From assembly GCA_947303855.1 (NCBI GenBank), contig CAMYZO010000005.1:1-61555 (forward strand): 61,555 nucleotides of DNA. The letters are read 5' to 3'. Both the position numbers and the translations under genes were made by a program. This document shows positions 1-7,782 of the stretch, piece by piece. The first letter of the stretch is position 1. Each line of letters begins with the position of its first letter. Below the pieces are notes generated by a model, which worked only from the letters and a program-made list of their open reading frames with translations, was not told where the DNA came from and searched no databases. This DNA comes from an uncultured Prevotellaceae bacterium. Its GTDB lineage: Bacteria > Bacteroidota > Bacteroidia > Bacteroidales > Bacteroidaceae.

Positions 1-43
1 TTTAAATAGGTGAAAGGAAATTGCAGGCGTCAGGGGTTTTGCT

Positions 44-51
44 TACTTTTG
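44..51 (+). promoter_or_regulatory. Bacteroidota -7 box (TACTTTTG)
   Basis: A match to the TAnnTTTG -7 consensus ends only 4 nt before the ATG at 56. Transcription would start at or next to the start codon, so the mRNA may be leaderless unless the in-frame ATG at 68 is used. The upstream -33 TTTG is not convincing. Confidence 0.5.
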
Positions 52-55
52 CACC

Positions 56-544
56 ATGTTTCGGCTGATGATGGTCTGGTGCATAGCCCTCACTGCTGCT
101 GCGGCTGTTGCCCAGCGACAGTTTGTGGTGGTCGACGTGGAGACACGTACCCCCATCCGTGGCGTTAACGTGATGAGCCGTGGCGGGCAGGTAGACACTA
201 CCGACTGGCAAGGGCTGGTCACGGTGGGAGACTCGTGTCTGACGTTGTCGCTGACACACGTCAAGTACGAGAGTCGCATGCTGAACGTCACGGAGGTGAA
301 GGACACCATCTTCCTGATTTCAAAGCTGATGGGTCTGCCTGAGGTTAGCGTCTTCGGCAAAGGCAAGGGCGAAGACCGGCTGAAGGAGCTGAAACGCCAG
401 ATGCGTATCGCCAAGACCGAGGCGCAGCTGGCTGCTGCCGACCCTGCGGCCGGCTTCAACGTGCTGGGGCTCGTTGGCAAGCTGCTGAAGCGCCGTAGGG
501 ACAAACAGAAAGAGAAGTACCTGAAGATGCTGGAAAACTACTGA
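56..544 (+). CDS. Secreted carboxypeptidase-regulatory-like domain protein
   Basis: This is a 162-residue protein with an N-terminal signal peptide (hydrophobic stretch about residues 4-19, likely cleaved after AVAQ). Residues 20-95 look like a CarboxypepD_reg-like beta-sandwich: VVDVETRTPIRGVNV, a GLVTV turn, then TLSLTHVKYESR. The C-terminal 50 residues are rich in Lys, Arg and Glu and probably helical. Such proteins are usually periplasmic or outer-membrane associated in Bacteroidota; no enzymatic role is implied. The M16 peptidase gene starts 4 bp downstream, so the two are probably co-transcribed. An alternative start at 68 would still leave a signal peptide. Confidence 0.7.
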   Translation: MFRLMMVWCIALTAAAAVAQRQFVVVDVETRTPIRGVNVMSRGGQVDTTDWQGLVTVGDSCLTLSLTHVKYESRMLNVTEVKDTIFLISKLMGLPEVSVFGKGKGEDRLKELKRQMRIAKTEAQLAAADPAAGFNVLGLVGKLLKRRRDKQKEKYLKMLENY

Positions 545-548
545 CATC

Positions 549-1784
549 ATGATGATGACATACCATACTGCGACACTGCCTAACGGTCTTCGGATCATCC
601 ATTTGCCATCGGCCTCGCCGGTGGTCTACTGCGGCTATCAGATAGCGGCGGGCACCCGTCATGAACAGCCGGGACAGGAGGGACTGGCCCACTTCTGCGA
701 GCATGTCACCTTCAAGGGGACGGCCCGGCGTAACGCGCTGCAGATTATCAACTCCTTAGAGAAGGTGGGCGGCGAGCTGAACGCCTTCACCAACAAGGAG
801 GACACCACCTTCTATGCCGCCATCCACCGTGACCATATCCGGCTGGCCGTCGACCTGCTGACAGACATCGTGTTCCACAGCGAGTATCCCCAGGCTGAGA
901 TAGACAAGGAGGTGGAGGTGATCTGCGACGAGATAGAGAGCTACAACGACTCGCCGGCAGAGCTTATCTATGATGAGTTTGAGAACATCCTCTTCGGAGG
1001 CCACCCCCTGGGCCACAACATCCTGGGGCAGGCCGAACAGTTGCGGACCTACACCACCGCCGATGCCCTGTCGTTTACCCGGCGCTACTACCAGCCGGGC
1101 AACGCCGTGTTCTTTGCATACGGCAACGTGGACTTTCAGCAACTGCTGAGGCTGCTGTCAAAACTGGACATAGGGCCTGCGATGCCAGTGGAGGCTGACA
1201 GCGTGGCAGCGAGTGCGCTGAGCCCCATGAGCGGCGGTGACGTCATCGTCCGCCAGAGGGGTACCCACCAGGCTCATGTGCTGATGGGCTGCCGGGCTTA
1301 CGACATCAACCACCCACGGCGCATGGCCCTGTACCTGCTGAACAACATCCTGGGCGGTCCGGGCATGAACTCACGCCTGAACCTGTCGCTGCGTGAGCGG
1401 CATGGTCTGGTCTACACGGTGGACAGCAGCATGGTGTGCTATGGCGATACGGGACTGTGGACCGTCTATTTCGGCTGCGACCCCGGCGACGTAGGCACAT
1501 GCCGCCGGCTGGTGCGCCGGCAGCTGGACCGGCTGATGGCGAAGCCGCTGAGCCGCACGCAGCTGAACACCGCCAAGATGCAGATCAAGGGTCAGATAGC
1601 CATTGCCTGTGACAACCGCGAGAACTTCGCCATTGACTTCGGCAAGAGTTTCCTGCATAAGGGCCAGGAGAAGAGTCTTGAGACGCTGTTCCGTCAGATT
1701 GACGCCGTGACCTCCGAAGACATTCAGCAGGTGGCTGCCGACCTGTTTGCGGCAGACCACATCACTACGCTGATTTATCAATAA
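549..1784 (+). CDS. M16 family zinc metallopeptidase
   Basis: This 411-residue protein carries the inverted zinc motif HxxEH of M16 peptidases (H48-F-C-E51-H52 in GLAHFCEH) and the downstream acidic region EVICDEIESYNDSP that supplies the third ligand. The second, inactive-type M16 domain follows, with the LNNILGGPGMNSRL and RERHGLVYTV signatures. Its length fits single-chain processing-peptidase-like M16B enzymes. No signal peptide is seen, so it is probably cytoplasmic or periplasm-associated by other means. Three consecutive ATGs (549, 552, 555) are possible starts. It lies 4 bp after the preceding gene and ends just before a repeat array. Confidence 0.9.
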   Translation: MMMTYHTATLPNGLRIIHLPSASPVVYCGYQIAAGTRHEQPGQEGLAHFCEHVTFKGTARRNALQIINSLEKVGGELNAFTNKEDTTFYAAIHRDHIRLAVDLLTDIVFHSEYPQAEIDKEVEVICDEIESYNDSPAELIYDEFENILFGGHPLGHNILGQAEQLRTYTTADALSFTRRYYQPGNAVFFAYGNVDFQQLLRLLSKLDIGPAMPVEADSVAASALSPMSGGDVIVRQRGTHQAHVLMGCRAYDINHPRRMALYLLNNILGGPGMNSRLNLSLRERHGLVYTVDSSMVCYGDTGLWTVYFGCDPGDVGTCRRLVRRQLDRLMAKPLSRTQLNTAKMQIKGQIAIACDNRENFAIDFGKSFLHKGQEKSLETLFRQIDAVTSEDIQQVAADLFAADHITTLIYQ

Positions 1785-1785
1785 A

Positions 1786-1939
1786 GGAGTTAAGGAGTTG
1801 AAGGAGTTAAGGAGTTAAGACAATACTTCAAAGGAGTTAAGGAGTTAAGACAATACTTCAAGCTACTGAAACCGCAGCCCAAAAAGGAGCAAGACATTTG
1901 TCTTAACTCCTTTAACTCCTTAACTCCTTAACTCCTTAA
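1786..1939. repeat. GGAGTTAA simple-repeat array with inverted arm
   Basis: The unit AAGGAGTT is iterated from about 1784. A 30-bp segment (1801-1830) is repeated perfectly and immediately at 1831-1860. The reverse complement of the unit (TTAACTCC iterated) fills 1900-1939, so the array can fold into a long hairpin. It lies between the converging M16 and GH43 genes and could act as a terminator or as a dispersed simple repeat. Similar AACTCCT units occur at 37924-37965. Confidence 0.85.
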
Positions 1940-1954
1940 AAATATAACTCCTAA

Positions 1955-1999
1955 TAAAAAAGAGAAACGAGTTGTGGCAGTCGTTGCCAGCAGCTCGTT
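1955..1999 (-). terminator. Rho-independent terminator of the symporter-GH10-GH43 operon
   Basis: Read on the minus strand, an imperfect hairpin (AACGAG...TGGCA / TGCCA...CTCGTT, 1966-1999) is followed by a T-rich run (1955-1961 on the plus strand is AAAAAAG). It lies just downstream of the GH43 stop codon at 2013. Confidence 0.65.
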
Positions 2000-2012
2000 C
2001 CGAACATGAATA

Positions 2013-3050
2013 TTAGTCGTTGATAACAGTTTGAATCGTTCCATCTTCGTTGTAGAAGAGACGCTGAACCTTCAGTGACCGCAGGTGCGTGATGTCGTTA
2101 GAAGGTACGCAGTCGTGATAGCACAGAAACCACTGGCCCTTGAACTCAACGATGGAGTGGTGGGTGGTCCAGCCAACCACCGGCTCCAGGATGACACCCT
2201 GGTAGCGGAACGGGCCGTAGGGCGACTCGCCGATGGCGTAGCACAGGTAGTGGCTGTCGCCGGTAGAGTAGGAGAAGTAGTACTTGCCATTATACTTATG
2301 CATCCACGATGCCTCGAAGAAGCGGTGCGGGTCGCCGGCCTTCATGGGCTGGCCGTCCTTGTCGAGAACCACCACGGCACGGGGAGCCTCGGAGAACTGC
2401 AGCATATCATCGCTCATGCGGACAACGGCGCTATTGATAGCGGCATCGTCGGGACGTGCAAAGAGCTGGGTCTTGTGGTCGGGTGCCGGTCCCAGGTCGA
2501 TGAGGCCATTGTCGTCGCCGTACTTGCCGGCAACGGGAGCCTGACCGCCAGGGATGGGGCGCCACCACTGCAGCTGTCCGCCCCAGAGTCCACCGAAGTA
2601 GCAGTAAACCTGTCCGTCATCGTCCTTGAACACACAGGGGTCAATAGAGAACGAGCCACGGATGGGCAGCGGCTGAGGCACGAACGGACCCTCAGGTTTG
2701 TCGGCTACGGCCACACCGAGGCGGAAGACACCGTCGTAGGCCTTGGCTGAGAAAATCAGGTAATACTTGCCATCCTTCTCAACACAGTCGTTGTCCCACA
2801 TCTGCTTCTCAGCCCAGGGCACCTGGTCGACATCGAGGATGACACCGTGATCGGTGGCCTCATCGTTCTCCACGTCGGCAAACGACAGGACATGGTAGTC
2901 GCGCATCTGGAAATGTCCGCCGTCGTCGTCGAAGCACTCGCCGGCATCCCAGTCGTGGCTGGGGTAGATGTACAAACGTCCGTTGAACACGTTGGCCGAG
3001 GGGTCGGCCATATAGTCATTAGGGAAAAGATAACGAGGTAATTTTGCCAT
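2013..3050 (-). CDS. xynB: GH43 family glycosidase (beta-xylosidase / arabinofuranosidase type)
   Basis: This 345-residue five-bladed beta-propeller glycosidase lacks a signal peptide, so it probably acts on imported oligosaccharides in the cytoplasm. The likely catalytic base is the Asp in YMADPSANVF (about D16), the pKa-modulating Asp is in FSIDPCVFKDDDG, and the proton donor Glu is in FFEASWMHKYNGKYYFSYS. It is the last gene of a leftward operon symporter-GH10-GH43, starting 4 bp past the end of the xylanase gene. The order matches xynD-xynA-xynB as I recall it from the P. bryantii xylanase cluster. Substrate specificity (xylosidase versus arabinofuranosidase) cannot be settled from sequence alone. 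Confidence 0.85.
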   Translation of the reverse strand: MAKLPRYLFPNDYMADPSANVFNGRLYIYPSHDWDAGECFDDDGGHFQMRDYHVLSFADVENDEATDHGVILDVDQVPWAEKQMWDNDCVEKDGKYYLIFSAKAYDGVFRLGVAVADKPEGPFVPQPLPIRGSFSIDPCVFKDDDGQVYCYFGGLWGGQLQWWRPIPGGQAPVAGKYGDDNGLIDLGPAPDHKTQLFARPDDAAINSAVVRMSDDMLQFSEAPRAVVVLDKDGQPMKAGDPHRFFEASWMHKYNGKYYFSYSTGDSHYLCYAIGESPYGPFRYQGVILEPVVGWTTHHSIVEFKGQWFLCYHDCVPSNDITHLRSLKVQRLFYNEDGTIQTVIND

Positions 3051-3054
3051 AGTG

Positions 3055-4155
3055 TTATTTGTAGAGTTTAATGATGTCGTTGACCACCGGCTTCGGCTGA
3101 TACTGACGGTCGAAGAGCAGCGGATAGCTGGTACGTCCCTTGATGGGCCAGCCGTTCAGCCACGAGTCGCCGTCGCTGATGCCCCAGAGGTTGATGCGGC
3201 TGATCTGTGCGCGGTGGCGGTAGTAGATGTCGAAGAGTTGCATCCAGCGGCTGTCCAGCTCCTTGACCTTGTCCTTGGGCATGCCGGCGGCGTAGGGGTT
3301 GTACTTCTGCTGGAACTCGAAGTTCTGGTCGACGTTGGCACCGCCGAAGCCCTCGGGATTAGGCAGCACGTTGATGTCGAGCTCGGTAATCATCACCTTA
3401 ACGCCGCAGGCGGCAAAGGCGTCGATAGACTTCTCGTATTCCGTCAGGTCAGGATAGTCCATGCCGTTATGGCTCTGCATGCCGACGGCATCGATGCGCA
3501 GCCCCTTCTCCTTCAGGCGCTTCACCAGTCGGCAGACGGCCTCGCGCTTGCCCGGCTTGGCCATGGAGAAGTCGTTATAGTAGAGTTCCACGTCAGGGTC
3601 AGCCTCATGGGCGGCGCGGAAAGCTATCTCGATGTATTCCTCGCCCAGGAGGTTGTAGAACGGCGACTTGCGGAACGAGCCGTCGTCCTCAATAGCCTCG
3701 TTGACCACGTCCCAGCCGTGGATGCGGCCCTTATAGTGGCCTACGACGGTCTTGATGTGGTTCACGATGCGCTGGCGCAACACCTCCTTAGAGCAGGGAC
3801 GGGCGCAGTAGCCGTCGGTGAACATCCAGTCGGGGGCCTGTGAGTGCCATACCAGACAGTGGCCGATGACCTTCAGGTGGTGCTCTTCGCAGTATTTCAC
3901 GAACTTGTCGGCCACGCGGAAGTCGAAGATGCCTTCGGCAGGAGCCAGCACCTCGCTCTTCATGCAGTTCTCGGCCACGGCGCAGTTGAAATGGCGGTCG
4001 ATGACGGCGTCGGCCTGCGGCACCTGTCCGTCGCTCTGCCACTGGTTGACGGCTGTGCCTATGAGACAGTACTTGCCGATGGCATCTTTCAGTCCCTGTG
4101 CCGATGCGCCGGCCACGCAGCAGGCCAGGAGGGCGGTAAAGAGTGTTTTCTTCAT
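3055..4155 (-). CDS. xynA: GH10 endo-1,4-beta-xylanase
   Basis: This 366-residue secreted xylanase has a signal peptide (about residues 1-19, GASAQ cleavage) followed directly by the GH10 TIM barrel. The acid/base is E153 in GWDVVNEA, the nucleophile is E258 in VMITELDIN, and GHCLVWHSQ is the conserved barrel strand motif. No binding module is fused. I chose the ATG at 4155 over an upstream non-ATG start at 4191, because the latter would overlap the symporter gene and precede the signal peptide with a polar extension. It sits 16 bp after the symporter stop. It should cut the xylan backbone outside the cytoplasm. Confidence 0.93.
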   Translation of the reverse strand: MKKTLFTALLACCVAGASAQGLKDAIGKYCLIGTAVNQWQSDGQVPQADAVIDRHFNCAVAENCMKSEVLAPAEGIFDFRVADKFVKYCEEHHLKVIGHCLVWHSQAPDWMFTDGYCARPCSKEVLRQRIVNHIKTVVGHYKGRIHGWDVVNEAIEDDGSFRKSPFYNLLGEEYIEIAFRAAHEADPDVELYYNDFSMAKPGKREAVCRLVKRLKEKGLRIDAVGMQSHNGMDYPDLTEYEKSIDAFAACGVKVMITELDINVLPNPEGFGGANVDQNFEFQQKYNPYAAGMPKDKVKELDSRWMQLFDIYYRHRAQISRINLWGISDGDSWLNGWPIKGRTSYPLLFDRQYQPKPVVNDIIKLYK

Positions 4156-4171
4156 GCTGTTGTGCTGTGTA

Positions 4172-5590
4172 TTACTTGTTGCGCGACTCAATCTTCTTGT
4201 TGATGTCGTCGATAATCTCGTCGCTCAGTTCGTATTTGGAGATGATGTACATAGCCAGCAGGAGCAGCATGGCGGGAATGATGCACACGAGCCAGCGGAT
4301 GCCCTCCTGGGCCAGCGGTGTCTGCAGCTCCAGGTCGTTCATGAAGAAGGCGCCGGCGGCATTGCCCACAGACATCATGGCAAAGGCCGTGATGAAGAAC
4401 AGGGCGATGATGCGCAGGGGACGGTTGCGCAGGAACTCGGTCCAGAGGTCGCTAACCTTCACGTTCTTCGTCTCGCTCTCATCCATCACCACACGCTCTT
4501 TCGTCTGCGAGAAGCAGAAGATGAGCAGGCTCAGGCCTACGGATGCAAAGATGAGCATGGTATAGAACCAGGCGCTGGAATCCTTGGGCAGGGTGCTTGC
4601 CTCGGCAGCCGCCTGGTAGTTGGTCCAGGCCAGTACCCAGCCGGGGATAACGCCGCCCAGGGCCATGCCGGCCTTGAAGAAGATGCCCGTCAGGGCGTTG
4701 ACGATGCCGCTGATGCGCCGGCCGGTGGTATATTCGCCGTAGGAGATGACCTCAGGGATGAGTGCCCACATATAGCCCGTGGCCACGATGACGCCTGTCG
4801 ACTTGATGAACTGTGCGATGTAGACCAGGGTGATGTTCTCCTTCACGGTGCCCATCTTGCTGATGATGTAGAGCAGCATCATGCCCACGATGGCTACAGA
4901 GAGGAAGATATAGAACATGTTCTTCTTGCCCACGCGGCGCTTGATGGCCGGCACCAGCGGCATGAAGATAAACGAGGGCAGCGAGCCTAAGCCCATGAAC
5001 AGTGCCATCTCCAAGGGCAGGTCCTTGTCGGCCATGATGGCCACGAGGATGGGTACGCCTGCCGACACGCACAGGCCGCCGACATTGGCCATGAACATAC
5101 GCACGCTGGTCAGGATGGTAATCTCGTCGGTATCGCGGGTCAGCGATGAGTTCAGCGCGCCGTAGGGTACATTAATTAAAGTATAAAGCATCGACATGCC
5201 CACGTAGGTGATATAGGCATAGGAGATGGAGGGGGCGAAGCCGTCCCAGAAGCACAGTATGGCCAGTATCGTCAGGGGAATGCCGCCTGTTACCAGATAC
5301 GAGCGGTACTTGCCGAGGCTGGGGTTGTGCTTGTCGACGAAGGTGCCTACCAGGGGGTCCCACAGCACGTCGACCAGTCTGACCAGCAAGAACATGGTTC
5401 CTGCCAGGCCTGCCGATTTGGCAGCATCTCCACCGAGCACGTAGACATCGGTGTAGAAGAACAGGAGGTACATACAGATGGTCTGGTAAATCAGGTTCTG
5501 TGCCAGGTCGCCGGCACCGAAGCCTATACGCTGAAGCCATGACAGCTTGTAGAAGCCTTTCGACTCTTGCGAGGATGTTGTTGTTTTCAT
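4172..5590 (-). CDS. xynD: GPH-family sugar:cation symporter (xylooligosaccharide import)
   Basis: This 472-residue polytopic membrane protein belongs to the glycoside-pentoside-hexuronide:cation symporter family of the major facilitator superfamily. The family motif region LVRLVDVLWDPLVGTFVDKH and the later GRRISGIVNALTGIFFKAG support this. About 12 transmembrane helices are visible. It is the first gene of the operon with the GH10 xylanase and GH43 glycosidase, which implies uptake of xylooligosaccharides or glycosides across the inner membrane. The ATG at 5590 is preferred; an upstream TTG at 5629 lies inside the -7 promoter box. Confidence 0.88.
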   Translation of the reverse strand: MKTTTSSQESKGFYKLSWLQRIGFGAGDLAQNLIYQTICMYLLFFYTDVYVLGGDAAKSAGLAGTMFLLVRLVDVLWDPLVGTFVDKHNPSLGKYRSYLVTGGIPLTILAILCFWDGFAPSISYAYITYVGMSMLYTLINVPYGALNSSLTRDTDEITILTSVRMFMANVGGLCVSAGVPILVAIMADKDLPLEMALFMGLGSLPSFIFMPLVPAIKRRVGKKNMFYIFLSVAIVGMMLLYIISKMGTVKENITLVYIAQFIKSTGVIVATGYMWALIPEVISYGEYTTGRRISGIVNALTGIFFKAGMALGGVIPGWVLAWTNYQAAAEASTLPKDSSAWFYTMLIFASVGLSLLIFCFSQTKERVVMDESETKNVKVSDLWTEFLRNRPLRIIALFFITAFAMMSVGNAAGAFFMNDLELQTPLAQEGIRWLVCIIPAMLLLLAMYIISKYELSDEIIDDINKKIESRNK

Positions 5591-5626
5591 GTCCTTTTGG
5601 TTTGATAGCTTTTGGTTTTCAGTGTG

Positions 5627-5634
5627 CAAAATTA
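5627..5634 (-). promoter_or_regulatory. -7 box (TAATTTTG) for the symporter-xylanase operon
   Basis: A perfect TAnnTTTG match on the minus strand, about 36 nt upstream of the ATG at 5590. It is divergent from the esterase promoter at 5743, so the 185-bp intergenic region is a likely control site for both transcripts. Confidence 0.65.
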
Positions 5635-5742
5635 CTAATTATTTCCCTTTCGGTAGTCTCTAAATGTTACAGATGCCTTTCTAATTGTTTCATGGCCATA
5701 AAAAAGATAGGGAAAGTTACTTTTCGTAAAGCTTTTTTTATG

Positions 5743-5750
5743 TATTTTTG
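5743..5750 (+). promoter_or_regulatory. -7 box (TATTTTTG) for the esterase gene
   Basis: A TAnnTTTG match 24 nt upstream of the ATG at 5775, inside the divergent region shared with the symporter operon. Confidence 0.6.
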
Positions 5751-5774
5751 CAACAGAATTGTCATGTTTGAAAG

Positions 5775-7745
5775 ATGAAGAAGACCCTTACCGTTTTGTG
5801 TGCAGTGCTTTTCTGCGCCTTTGACATGTATGCTAAAGTGACGCTGCCCCAGTTGTTTCAGCAGGGCATGGTGGTGCAGCGCGGCAAGCCTATTCCCGTG
5901 TGGGGCAAGGCTGATGCCGGCGAGCGCATCGTGGTGACGCTGAATAAGAAGCAGGCAGCCACGACGGCCGCTGCCGACGGACGGTGGCGCGTAGACCTGC
6001 CGGCCATGAAGGCCGGCGGCCCGTACACCATAGAGGTGAGAAGTGAGAGGGGAGAGGTGAGAGAGATTGGCGATGTCCTTGTCGGCGACGTGTGGCTCTG
6101 CTCCGGGCAGTCCAACATTGATGTCACCGTGGAGCGCGTCTACCCCTGGTACACCAAGGCTATCGATACGTATGAGAATACACAGATACGCCTGTTCCGT
6201 GTACAGAACGAGACCGACACCCACGGCGTGCGTGACGACATCAGGCCGACCAGCATCAACTGGAAGCCCGTCAGCAAGCAGAACGCCTGGCTCTTCTCGG
6301 CCGTGGGCTATTTCCTTGGGCGATGCCAGTTTGACAAGACCGGCGTGCCGCAGGGCATCATCGTCAACAGCTGGGGCGGCACACCCATTGAGGCCTGGAT
6401 ATCGGCCGACTCGCTGCAGCAGACCTTTCCCCAGATGATAGACCAGGTGCGTCTCTACCAGAACGACGACTATGTGCGGACACAGCAGCAGGCCAACGCC
6501 CTGATGAACCAGCACTGGAACCAGATGCTTGACGAGAAAGACCCGGGCGTGAAGGGCAACTTCACATCGGCTGATTATGACGACTCCCAGTGGGAGCAGG
6601 TCAGCCAGTATGCCCAGGACTGGGCGATGAGTGGCGGACGTGGCATCGTCGGCAGCCTCTGGCTGCGCCAGCATGTCACCATCGACAAGGCCCATGCCGG
6701 ACAGCCTGCCCGTCTGCTGCTGGGCACCCTCTTCGATGCCGACAAGACCTACGTCAACGGTCGCTTGGTGGGCACGACGGGCTATCAGTATCCGCCACGC
6801 CGCTACGACCTGCCCGAGGGTCTGTTGCGTGAGGGCGATAATGTCATCACCGTGCGTTTCATTAATAAATACGGTGTCGTACATTTCATAAAGGAAAAGC
6901 CTTACCTCATAGCTTTCGGCGACGACCGCCAGAGTCTGAACCCGCTGCCTCAGGATATTATCCCGCTGAGTGAGACGTGGCGTTTCCACAAGGGTGCCGA
7001 GATGCCCGGCTGTCCCAGTGGCGGTGCCTCGCTGCAGAACCTGCCCACCACACTCTATAACGCTGTGCTTCATCCGCTGGCTCCTTACGCCCTGTCGGGC
7101 ATCGTGTGGTATCAGGGGGAGTCGAACACCGGCAATCCGCAGCCCTACGAACAGCTGCTGACCATGATGATTGGCAACTGGCGCAGTCTCTGGCAACAGC
7201 CCGACCTGCCTTTCGTCGTCGTACAACTGGCCAACCACATGGCGCCGTCTGACGGGCCTCAGAACTCTAACTGGGCCAGACTGCGCGAGGCTCAGCGGCA
7301 GGTGGCTAAGAAGATGGGCAACGTGGAGCTGGCCAGTGCCATCGACCTTGGCGAGACCGTCGACATCCACCCGCTGCGTAAGCGGGAGGTGGCCGAGCGC
7401 ATCAGCCTGTGCTTCGACCGCAGTGTCTATAAGAATAAAAAGGTAAGGCTGATGCCCGAGGTGGTGTCGGCCGTCAGCGACGGCTCTTCCGTGACGCTGA
7501 CCTTCGACCAGCCGTTGCGCCCCTGTGCTGATCTATATGAGTTTGAGGTGGCGGGCCAGGATGGCCGTTTCCAGAATGCCACCGCCCGTGCCGATGGCAA
7601 CCGTGTCATCATCTCATCGCCCGTTGCCCAGCCCTGCCGTGTTCGCCATGCCTGGAAGGACAACCCCATCCGGCTGAATGCCTATGCCGAGACGGGGCTG
7701 CCGGTAGGGCCTTTCGATATGCAGCTTCCTCTGTGTAAGGAGTAG
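5775..7745 (+). CDS. Secreted SGNH-type carbohydrate acetylesterase (sialate O-acetylesterase/SASA-like)
   Basis: This is a 656-residue protein with a signal peptide (residues 1-20). The nucleophilic serine is in WLCSGQSN (about S110), the GIVWYQGESN block is near residue 445, and the Asp/His of DIHPLRKREVAERI is near 530. A beta-sandwich (galactose-binding-like) insert at about 250-370 splits the esterase domain, as is usual in this family. Next to a xylanase operon it most likely deacetylates xylan, although family members also act on sialic acids. Residues 86-98 are encoded by a purine-rich GAGAGG-type repeat (6033-6066) that looks like an in-frame insertion. Confidence 0.85.
   Translation: MKKTLTVLCAVLFCAFDMYAKVTLPQLFQQGMVVQRGKPIPVWGKADAGERIVVTLNKKQAATTAAADGRWRVDLPAMKAGGPYTIEVRSERGEVREIGDVLVGDVWLCSGQSNIDVTVERVYPWYTKAIDTYENTQIRLFRVQNETDTHGVRDDIRPTSINWKPVSKQNAWLFSAVGYFLGRCQFDKTGVPQGIIVNSWGGTPIEAWISADSLQQTFPQMIDQVRLYQNDDYVRTQQQANALMNQHWNQMLDEKDPGVKGNFTSADYDDSQWEQVSQYAQDWAMSGGRGIVGSLWLRQHVTIDKAHAGQPARLLLGTLFDADKTYVNGRLVGTTGYQYPPRRYDLPEGLLREGDNVITVRFINKYGVVHFIKEKPYLIAFGDDRQSLNPLPQDIIPLSETWRFHKGAEMPGCPSGGASLQNLPTTLYNAVLHPLAPYALSGIVWYQGESNTGNPQPYEQLLTMMIGNWRSLWQQPDLPFVVVQLANHMAPSDGPQNSNWARLREAQRQVAKKMGNVELASAIDLGETVDIHPLRKREVAERISLCFDRSVYKNKKVRLMPEVVSAVSDGSSVTLTFDQPLRPCADLYEFEVAGQDGRFQNATARADGNRVIISSPVAQPCRVRHAWKDNPIRLNAYAETGLPVGPFDMQLPLCKE
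6033..6066 (+). repeat. In-frame GAGGTGAGA/GAGAGG repeat inside the esterase gene
   Basis: A purine-only stretch built from GAGGTGAGA, AGTGAGAGG and GGAGAGGTGAGAGAG encodes EVRSERGEVRE, just before the conserved GDVLVGDVWLCSGQSN core. It resembles the stretch at 12594-12626 in the GH105 gene. Confidence 0.7.
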
Positions 7746-7782
7746 TTGCCGGTGTTGATGATCACCACCACTGTTTTTCCCA

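Noticed and set aside
5667..7370. 567-codon minus-strand frame opposite the esterase gene
   Set aside because: Composition is that of an antisense shadow (runs of Val, His, Gly, Leu), no domain is recognisable, and the plus-strand esterase has signal peptide and catalytic motifs.
7746..7782. Terminator between the esterase and GH67 genes
   Set aside because: GGTGTTGATGATCACC can form only a 4-bp stem; too weak to call despite the following T-run.
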